Origin: a virus
Virus record (IMG/VR): IMGVR_UViG_3300049893_001811
Coordinates: 1 to 33,878 of that record
DNA: 33,878 nucleotides
Direction: 5' to 3' (one strand)
Below the pieces are notes generated by a model. That model ran no database searches, was not told the DNA's origin, and saw only the letters and a list, made by a program, of their open reading frames with translations. The translations under genes were made by a program, and so were the position numbers. Numbering within the stretch: position 1 is the stretch's first letter; each line of letters starts with the position of its first letter. Shown piece by piece: positions 28,202 through 33,878 of the stretch.

Positions 28202-28259
28202 GACAGCGATGACAGCGGGTGACAGCGAGGGAGCCCGGCGCCGCTGTCAAGCGCCGGGC
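28202..28259 (-). terminator. Hairpin plus GACAGCG repeats after the capsid gene
   Basis: Bases 28233-28241 pair with 28251-28259 (9 bp, GC-rich, 9-base loop), 29 bases downstream of the capsid stop on the minus strand. GACAGCG occurs directly three times at 28202-28208, 28211-28217 and 28221-28227, and once inverted in the hairpin loop (28242-28248). The position suggests partial termination, so that capsid mRNA greatly exceeds glycosyltransferase mRNA. No T tract follows. The repeats could be protein-binding sites. Confidence 0.55.
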
Positions 28260-28287
28260 CCCCTCGAAGGTTCAGCCGATCAGCCGA

Positions 28288-29637
28288 TCAGCTGAGGACC
28301 TGCTTGAAGCCCGTGCCGGACAGCACGCAGGTCGCCACCGGGAAGCGGCCGGCGGTGAAGGCCGAGAAGCCGTAGGCCACCAGGCGCACGCTGAGCTGGT
28401 CCGCGAGGACCTCCTCGAGGCGCAGGCCGATCGGGGCGGCGCCGTCCTCCATGTGGAGCACGTCGGCACGACGGGTGACGATGATCCGGTCCTCGTCGGT
28501 CGAGGCGCCGAGGTTCGTCGGCACGCCGGCGTCGGTGATGACGGGGATGCCCGCCACGGAGCCGACTGCGGCGTAGCCGGCGGCCACGCCGTTGCCGACG
28601 GCGTTGAAGCCGGGGCCGTCGATCTGGACCAGCGGCCGGTTCGACGAGTCGGACTGCGCGCACAGCCACGCCCAGCGGCGGGGGTGCATCACGATCAGGT
28701 CGGCGGCGGCGTAGCGGGACGCGTTGACCTTGCCGATCGCGTTGTGCAGCGACGACACGAGCGAGGCGCCCGTGGTGCCGGTCCAGCCGGCGGTCTGCAC
28801 CGACGTGGTGTTGAGGATGCCGAAGTGGCCGCCGGCGGTGCCGTCGCCCGAGATCGCCGAGACGTTCGTCTTGGTGGCGTAGTCGGCAGCGAGGTCGGCG
28901 AGCAGGATCTCGGCGATGCCGGCCCCACGCTCGACGGCCTGGCGGGACAGGACCTGCTGGCCCGCGAACGTGCGCACCGGGACGGTCAGGGTGTCGGTCG
29001 TCTCGGTGGTGTTCGAGACGGCGGTGTTCTCGGTCGCCTGGGCGGCCACGGTCGTCCCGGCGGTGGCCCGCGGGATCGAGATGGTCATGCCCTGCGCCGG
29101 GAGCGCCACGTTGGTGATCGCCGACAGGAACGGACGGCCGGACTTGAGCGCCGGGGCGAACAGCTCGGTCAGGTACTGCGGGACGACCAGCGCACCGAAG
29201 TTGCCGGTGGTCGAGCGGTACTCGGCGAGGGACTCCTGCCGGTTGCGCTCGAGGCGCTCGGCGGCGGCACGGTCGCCGTCCTTGGCCGCGAAGGCGTCCG
29301 CGAGGAAGTCGTGGTCGCCGCCGGGGCGGTAGGTGCGGGCCTCGGACACGACCGCGATCTGCGGGGTGGCGTCGGCCAGCTCGGCGCGGATCTCTGCCGC
29401 GGCCTCGTTGCGCTCGTTGAGCTCGGACATGTCAGCCTCCTGGGCCTTGAGAGCGTCGATGCGCTCGTCGATGGAACGGAGCTCGTCGCGCGCGGCGTCG
29501 AACTCCAGGGTCTCTTCGGGGGTGAGGTCGGTACGGCCCTCGCTCTCGACGGCGTCGAGGATGGCGGTGACCTTGGCCTCTGCGCCCTCGCGCTCGTCGA
29601 GCGCGGCGGCGATCAGGGAGCGGATCTGCTCCAGCAT
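28288..29637 (-). CDS. HK97-fold major capsid protein with N-terminal scaffold (delta) domain, 449 aa
   Basis: The first ~80 residues are a charged coiled coil (for example D-A-A-R-D-E-L-R-S-I-D-E-R-I-D-A-L) typical of the delta domain, cut off by the prohead protease. The mature part contains the G-A-L-V-V-P-Q-Y E-loop-side segment near 147-154 and a C-terminal P-domain/A-domain region. No scaffold gene is separate, in agreement with the fused design. The ATG follows an AGGAG site. About 115 bases of unassigned DNA separate it from the protease gene; I see no promoter there. Confidence 0.93.
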   Translation of the reverse strand: MLEQIRSLIAAALDEREGAEAKVTAILDAVESEGRTDLTPEETLEFDAARDELRSIDERIDALKAQEADMSELNERNEAAAEIRAELADATPQIAVVSEARTYRPGGDHDFLADAFAAKDGDRAAAERLERNRQESLAEYRSTTGNFGALVVPQYLTELFAPALKSGRPFLSAITNVALPAQGMTISIPRATAGTTVAAQATENTAVSNTTETTDTLTVPVRTFAGQQVLSRQAVERGAGIAEILLADLAADYATKTNVSAISGDGTAGGHFGILNTTSVQTAGWTGTTGASLVSSLHNAIGKVNASRYAAADLIVMHPRRWAWLCAQSDSSNRPLVQIDGPGFNAVGNGVAAGYAAVGSVAGIPVITDAGVPTNLGASTDEDRIIVTRRADVLHMEDGAAPIGLRLEEVLADQLSVRLVAYGFSAFTAGRFPVATCVLSGTGFKQVLS

Positions 29638-29752
29638 GGGGTGCTCCTAGGGAGTCGTTGGACAGGGACCACCGGGTGCTGCCAGGTGCCGACCAGGTGG
29701 GCCTCGGGGCCCGGCGTGGTCGACGGCGTGGCGTGCGGCGCGGTGTTTGGGC

Positions 29753-31078
29753 CTACGGCCGGGCGAGCCGGTCGAACTGGGCCCGTGCGACGTCGAGGCG
29801 CCGGCCGGTGGCGACGACCTCGTCGGTCGCCTCCTCGGCCTGCGGGGCCTCGTCGTTGCGCAGCTTGGCGACGGTGGCCGGGTTGGCCGGGTACGTCACC
29901 ACGGAGACGTCGAAGAGCTGGACCTCTCGGATGGTCCGCAGCGAGTAGTCCTTCGACCACTCCTGCCGGCCCTCGCCCTTGGGGATGCGGAAGGCGAAGC
30001 TCATCTGGTCGAGGTCGCCACGGTTCATGGCCGACCGCAGCTCCTGGACCGTCGGGTTGGACGGGTCGAGCTCGGCGCGCACCTTGAGGCCGATGTCGTC
30101 GGACTCGAGCTCGAGCGTGCCCTCGCCGCCACGGCTGCGGGCCAGCGGCACGCCGTCGTGGTTGACCAGCAGACGGACGTCGGCCTCGCCGGCCGACTTG
30201 GCTGCGGCGCCACGGCTGATGACCTCGGTGAACCCGCCGGCCTCGGGACCGCCTGCCACGTCGTAGCGGTACTCGTAGACCAGGGCGTAGCCCTCGAGGA
30301 CGGGCGTGTCGCCGTCCATGCGCAGCTCGACGTCGGCCAGGCGGCGGTGCTCGACCTCGGGCAGCTCGATGCCGTCGTCGGTGCGGCGGTACTCGTCGTT
30401 GACGGTCATGTCGGACCTCGTGGTGTCGGTGCCCTCCGACTCGGACCCGGGCAGCAGCGCCTCGGGGATGATCCACAGCTTGCAGACGGCCTCGGGGGCG
30501 ATGTCGCCGTCGACGACCTCGCAGGCCCGGGCGCCCTCGTAGAAGACGCACGAGGAGCAGACCATGCCCTCGAACGGCGACTCGGCGACGTAGTGGGCGC
30601 CGTCGGGGCCGATGCCCTGGTCGAACTTGCCGAACAGCTCGGCGACGCCCTCGACGGCGTCGTACAGCGCCGCCTGGCGCGGCGTCACGGGGTAGATCGA
30701 CTCGGGCATGTCGCGCGTCTCGTCGCTCATCTGCGTGCTCGTTCCTCGTTCGTCCTCGCTGTCGAGGCTGCTCAGGGTCGACTCGGCCCAGGTCCGGCCG
30801 GGGTCGCCGCCCCACGCCGACCAGGCCACACGGCCCGGCGTCGGGTAGCCGGGCTCGCCGTAGTTGAAGCCTTCGGCCTCGGTGTCCGGCTCGTGCCGGG
30901 CGAAGTAGGACGCCATCCGGCGCACGACGTCCTCGCTGACGGCGACGCCGTCGGCGAGCTGCTGGGCCCTGCGGCGGCCGGTGGCGGTGAAGCCGTCCCC
31001 GGCGAGGCCCTCGGCGATCCACTCGACGGCCTTGGCCGCCTCGTCCTGCACGCCCTGGGGCGGGGTGTAGTCGGGCAT
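29753..31078 (-). CDS. Prohead protease with two extra N-terminal domains, 441 aa
   Basis: Three parts are seen. Residues 1-100 form a helical domain with M-A-S-Y-F-A-R-H-E and P-G-R-V-A-W-S-A-W-G-G-D, a module found in actinophage structural fusion proteins. Residues 174-199 hold four cysteines (C174, C177, C186, C199) in a C-x2-C-x8-C-x12-C pattern with an I-P-E end. Residues 235-425 are the S78-type serine protease: L-E-G-Y-A-L-V-Y-E, H307 (L-L-V-N-H-D), S360 (Q-M-S-F-A-F) and V-S-V-V-T-Y-P-A-N-P. It cleaves the capsid scaffold domain during maturation. ATG 31078 shares its stop base with the portal gene. Confidence 0.87.
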   Translation of the reverse strand: MPDYTPPQGVQDEAAKAVEWIAEGLAGDGFTATGRRRAQQLADGVAVSEDVVRRMASYFARHEPDTEAEGFNYGEPGYPTPGRVAWSAWGGDPGRTWAESTLSSLDSEDERGTSTQMSDETRDMPESIYPVTPRQAALYDAVEGVAELFGKFDQGIGPDGAHYVAESPFEGMVCSSCVFYEGARACEVVDGDIAPEAVCKLWIIPEALLPGSESEGTDTTRSDMTVNDEYRRTDDGIELPEVEHRRLADVELRMDGDTPVLEGYALVYEYRYDVAGGPEAGGFTEVISRGAAAKSAGEADVRLLVNHDGVPLARSRGGEGTLELESDDIGLKVRAELDPSNPTVQELRSAMNRGDLDQMSFAFRIPKGEGRQEWSKDYSLRTIREVQLFDVSVVTYPANPATVAKLRNDEAPQAEEATDEVVATGRRLDVARAQFDRLARP

Positions 31079-32202
31079 CAGACGGCGGGCGGGACGTCGG
31101 CCGGCTGCTCGAGCGGCGGCAGGTCCTCGATCTGGCGCACCTCGTCGACCGTCTTCCAGCCGGCGGCGATCGCCGAGGCGTGGGCGTTGTAGCGGTCGAG
31201 CGTCGTCATGCGCAGCAGGGCGTCACGGGTCGCCTGGACGTACTGCGGCCGGGGCAGCAGGTCGGTCAGGCCGGACTCGAGCACGACCAGCACCGGGTCG
31301 ATGGCGTAGCGGAGCAGGTCGAGGGCTCTCGACTCGACGTTGCTGTAGGTCATCGAGGCGCCGGACTCCGAGCCCACCATCTCGGGCGGCACGCCGAAGA
31401 ACCGGCACACGTCCTGCACGGAGACCTTCTGGGCGTTGAGCCACTCGGCGTCCTGCGGGGCGATCGAGATCGCCTTGTACGAGAAGCCCTGCCCGAGCAC
31501 CGCCACGCCACGCTCGGCGGTCACGGCGTGCTGCCAGCGGTCCTTGATCGCCGCAGCCTGCTCGGCGGTGAGCTCGGCGTCGGTCTCAAGGGTGCCCGTC
31601 GGGATGCCGCCGGACGTGAACCACTGCGAGCCGTACTGCTGCGACGAGACGCCCATGCCGACCGACTGGCGGGCGGCGGTCAGGGCGCTCATGCCGAGCG
31701 GCGAGCCGGGCATCGTGTTGATCGAGCGGTGCCAGATCGTCGACGGGTCGACGTCGACGCCGCCGACCTTGTAGGTCACCTGGTCGGTACGCCAGTCGTA
31801 GTCGGCAGCGACCAGGTCGGGGTGCAGGATCTGCACCGCCGTCGGCAGCGCCATGTTGTTGCGGCTGAGGACAAGGCCGTAGACGTTGCCGCGCAGCACC
31901 AGCGAGTAGACCGCCTGGGACAGCCACGAGGCCAGCGGCTGCGTGCCGTTGGGCTGGCGGAGGATCTGCGGGTCGGGGATGCGGGTGTCAATCCCGCCGG
32001 CCTGCCGGTAGGCGTGGAACGGCAGGGTCGAGATCAGCCGGGCGTACAGGCTTGAGCACGCCCACACCGCCGAGTGCGTCAGCGCGACCGAGTCGGTCAC
32101 GTTCACGGTCTTCGGCGACAGGCGCATCATCTGCGCTGCGTGCACGAGCTCGCCGGCCGACGGGCCCGAACGCTGCTCAGGCTTGGGGAAGAAGAGGCCC
32201 AT
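31078..32202 (-). CDS. HK97-type portal protein, 374 aa
   Basis: The sequence L-T-H-S-A-V-W-A-C-S-S-L-Y-A-R-L-I-S-T-L-P near 42-62 and the L-R-G-N-V-Y-G region are signatures of the Phage_portal family. Its C-terminus ends with Pro-rich residues (P-P-L-E-Q-P). The dodecameric portal is the DNA-entry ring of the head. ATG 32202 lies one base after the small membrane gene stop, with a GGAG site upstream, and its stop joins the protease start as TGATG. Confidence 0.92.
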   Translation of the reverse strand: MGLFFPKPEQRSGPSAGELVHAAQMMRLSPKTVNVTDSVALTHSAVWACSSLYARLISTLPFHAYRQAGGIDTRIPDPQILRQPNGTQPLASWLSQAVYSLVLRGNVYGLVLSRNNMALPTAVQILHPDLVAADYDWRTDQVTYKVGGVDVDPSTIWHRSINTMPGSPLGMSALTAARQSVGMGVSSQQYGSQWFTSGGIPTGTLETDAELTAEQAAAIKDRWQHAVTAERGVAVLGQGFSYKAISIAPQDAEWLNAQKVSVQDVCRFFGVPPEMVGSESGASMTYSNVESRALDLLRYAIDPVLVVLESGLTDLLPRPQYVQATRDALLRMTTLDRYNAHASAIAAGWKTVDEVRQIEDLPPLEQPADVPPAV

Positions 32203-32203
32203 G

Positions 32204-32347
32204 TCAGCGACGCTCCAGGAGGATGCCGAGGCCGACCAGCAGCAGCCCCGTCACCAGGAGGCCGAGGCGGAGGTCGACGGTCCATGCGGCGGCGGCCACG
32301 AGCGTGGCCCCGAGCAGCTCGAGGATGGTCGTGAGCTTCGAGCGCAT
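32204..32347 (-). CDS. Tiny two-span membrane protein, 47 aa
   Basis: ATG 32347 to TGA 32204 gives a protein with two hydrophobic stretches (about 6-22 and 27-43) split by a W-T-V-D-L-R-L turn, ending R-R. It sits between the terminase and portal genes, where actinophages often keep an unassigned small membrane protein. The neighbouring stop and start are only 1-4 bases away, which supports a real gene. Function unknown. Confidence 0.6.
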   Translation of the reverse strand: MRSKLTTILELLGATLVAAAAWTVDLRLGLLVTGLLLVGLGILLERR

Positions 32348-32351
32348 GGGC

Positions 32352-33776
32352 CTACCAGACGGCGAGGACGGGATCGGCCGCCGGCTTGGCGGGGATCGAG
32401 GTTGCGCCCCACAGGGCGAGGGTTGCCGCCACCAGCGGCGAGATGTCGACGGCCGACGACGACCGGGACCAGGCCCAGGCGTCGCCCAGCTTGCGCTTCG
32501 CCGAGCCGGTCACCGCTGCGGTCAGCGGCGGCTGGCCGCGGTGGCGCAGCTTGTCGTTGATGACGGCGTCGTAGATCCGGCCGCATGCCGACGCCATGTC
32601 CCGGCTGCCCGACACGACGACCGGGATGCCTGCGGCCTCCAGGTCGGGGATGACCGAGGCGGCGGGACCGGCGCCGTCGACCACGAGGGCACGAGGCTTC
32701 CAGCGGTCGTGGAGCTCGATGCACCGGGACACCACCCAGTCGGTGCCCTTGCGGTGGTCGACGAGCTCGACGCCGTTGCGGTCACCGGCCGGTCCGGCGG
32801 CCACGATGCTCGCCGAGGACCGGTCGGGCGTGAAGTCGAGGGCGAAGACGAGGTCGTCGCCCAGCTCCAGCGCAGTGTCCTCGCGCCGGTTCCACGTCGA
32901 GACCGGGATCGGCGACGCGACCGCCGCCGAGGTCCAGCGGTTTAGGTAGGCCCGCTCGGCCTCGGCCAGCTCCATGCTGGCGAAGTCGGCGCGCAGTGCT
33001 TCGAGGCTGATCGTGTGACCGAGCGCTGGGTGGCACGCGAGCCAGGTGGCGTCGGCGGTCGGGTCGTCGTCGTCGCCCGCCGACCACTCGAAGTAGGCCA
33101 TGCCGCTGGCCTCGCCGGTCGAGCAGGACTCACGGCCACGGTCGACCTTGGAGCGCAGCCAGGTGCTCGAGGCGGTGCCGGCCGTGGAGATGATCCACAG
33201 CTGCGGCTGCTCCCTGGTAATCATGGCGGGCTTCAGCGACTGCTCGAGCCGGTTGTCGTGGGCGAACGCCTCGTCGACGACGGCAAGGTCGAGCGACTGG
33301 CCGTGGCCCGCCTTCTCGGTCGTGGCCACGATCGTCTGCAGCGAGCCGTTGCCCCAGCGGACCGCCTCGCTGCCGTTGGAGTGCCGGACCTCGAACATCG
33401 GCTCGAACTCGGACTGCTCGAGCATCGGGACGTGCTCGTCGCGCCACTTGTGGCGGGCGTCTTGGGCGGTCTGCGCCGTGTAGACGATCCGCTGGTTCCC
33501 GCCGAACGGGCCGAGCGCCCGGTGCGTCATCACCGACAGCAGCAGGGTCGTCTTCCCGGCCTGGCGGGGCACGGTCACCACGACGGTGCGGTAGGCCAGC
33601 AGCCCGGTGGCCGGGTCGATCTCGAGGGCCACGTCGACGACGTGGCGCTGCCACGGCATCAGCGGCGTGCCGAGCTTGGTGGCAATGGCCGCCACGCCGG
33701 CGCCGTGGGTGGGCCGGTCAGTCCGCTCGGTACTCCACCGCGGCGGACAGCTCGGCGGCGAGGCGGTCGAAGGCAT
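32352..33776 (-). CDS. terL: Terminase large subunit, about 474 aa
   Basis: The Walker A-type loop V-P-R-Q-A-G-K-T-T is near residues 69-77 and the Walker B V-V-D-E-A near 166-170. The nuclease part has L-D-F-T-P-D-R-S-S and V-V-D-G-A-G-P metal-binding segments. It is the packaging motor that cuts and translocates concatemeric DNA. ATG 33776 is chosen because a GGAGAG site lies about 5 bases upstream; GTG 33695 is the alternative. It overlaps the small subunit gene by 59 bases. It ends with TAG. Confidence 0.9.
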   Translation of the reverse strand: MPSTASPPSCPPRWSTERTDRPTHGAGVAAIATKLGTPLMPWQRHVVDVALEIDPATGLLAYRTVVVTVPRQAGKTTLLLSVMTHRALGPFGGNQRIVYTAQTAQDARHKWRDEHVPMLEQSEFEPMFEVRHSNGSEAVRWGNGSLQTIVATTEKAGHGQSLDLAVVDEAFAHDNRLEQSLKPAMITREQPQLWIISTAGTASSTWLRSKVDRGRESCSTGEASGMAYFEWSAGDDDDPTADATWLACHPALGHTISLEALRADFASMELAEAERAYLNRWTSAAVASPIPVSTWNRREDTALELGDDLVFALDFTPDRSSASIVAAGPAGDRNGVELVDHRKGTDWVVSRCIELHDRWKPRALVVDGAGPAASVIPDLEAAGIPVVVSGSRDMASACGRIYDAVINDKLRHRGQPPLTAAVTGSAKRKLGDAWAWSRSSSAVDISPLVAATLALWGATSIPAKPAADPVLAVW

Positions 33777-33878
33777 CGGTCTCTCCGTGGTGCGACAGCA
33801 GCTCGACGACGTTCCGCAGCTCACGGCTGACGGAGGCGACGGCCGTCCCGGCGCCCTGGTCAAGGGTGTCGGCGAGCG
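33718..33878 (-). CDS. Probable terminase small subunit, C-terminal fragment (5' end outside window)
   Basis: The window's right edge cuts the gene; the last 52 complete codons are seen, ending in TGA at 33718. The visible part is helical (S-R-E-L-R-N-V-V-E-L-L and F-D-R-L-A-A-E-L) and acidic. Position directly before the large subunit, with overlap, is the basis for the call; no DNA-binding domain is visible in the fragment. Confidence 0.6.
   Translation of the reverse strand, partial: LADTLDQGAGTAVASVSRELRNVVELLSHHGETDAFDRLAAELSAAVEYRAD

Noticed and set aside
28245-28250. Perfect TTGACA (minus strand) that could be a -35 box for the sugar-transfer cassette
   Set aside because: It lies in the hairpin loop as part of the GACAGCG repeat and no TAnnnT-type -10 follows at 16-18 bases.
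28184-28250. Longer start (TTG at 28250) for the first glycosyltransferase
   Set aside because: It would translate through the hairpin and repeats, while GTG 28184 has a GGAGGGC ribosome site.

Overview
The window is a piece of a temperate tailed-phage genome (siphovirus-like, HK97 head fold), either an integrated prophage or a free phage, from a high-GC actinobacterial host. The host inference rests on two WhiB-family iron-sulfur regulators (a family confined to Actinobacteria and their phages), a very GC-rich third codon position, GTG starts, and gene families typical of actinophages (r1t-type holin, Gp37-like tail protein, CRC-x2-C zinc repeats). No ribosomal RNA, tRNA, CRISPR array or insertion sequence was seen.

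Layout: almost every gene is on the minus strand, so the map is read from right to left. The late operon starts at the right edge with the end of a small terminase subunit (33718-33878, cut by the window). It continues through large terminase, a tiny membrane protein, portal, a multidomain prohead protease and the major capsid protein. A sugar-transfer cassette of three genes (26043-28184) follows, then head-tail connector genes, a CgeB-like glycosyltransferase, the major tail protein, the frameshifted tail assembly chaperones, the tape measure and minor tail proteins. A lysis group closes the operon: a membrane/coiled-coil protein, a zinc peptidase endolysin, a metallophosphoesterase and an r1t-type holin. 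Between 10515 and 12148 the polarity flips: a short tyrosine integrase and one unknown gene run on the plus strand behind a 510-base non-coding region rich in inverted repeats, the likely attP and control region.

Left of that (1-10514) is the early operon, again on the minus strand. It opens with a run of small unknown, coiled-coil and membrane proteins and a secreted transglycosylase-like protein. A triple CRC-x2-C zinc protein, a WhiB fused to a zinc ribbon, a Holliday-junction-resolvase-like nuclease, a DNA methyltransferase, a second WhiB, a Cas4/RecB-like exonuclease, a second methyltransferase, a possible single-strand DNA-binding protein and a RecA-fold (RepA-like) ATPase cut by the left edge follow. 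Most junctions in this operon are 4-base (GTGA, ATGA) or 1-base (TGATG) stop/start overlaps, which implies translational coupling.

The strongest points for a second look are: (i) a Gp37-like minor tail protein split by one in-frame amber codon inside a conserved domain (17943-17945); (ii) a clear -1 slippery heptamer CCCAAAA in the tail chaperone pair; (iii) the glycosyltransferase cassette embedded in head morphogenesis; (iv) a WhiB-zinc-ribbon fusion in an operon with a second WhiB; and (v) a secreted transglycosylase in the early operon. No immunity repressor, excisionase or RecT-type annealing protein was recognised in the window.
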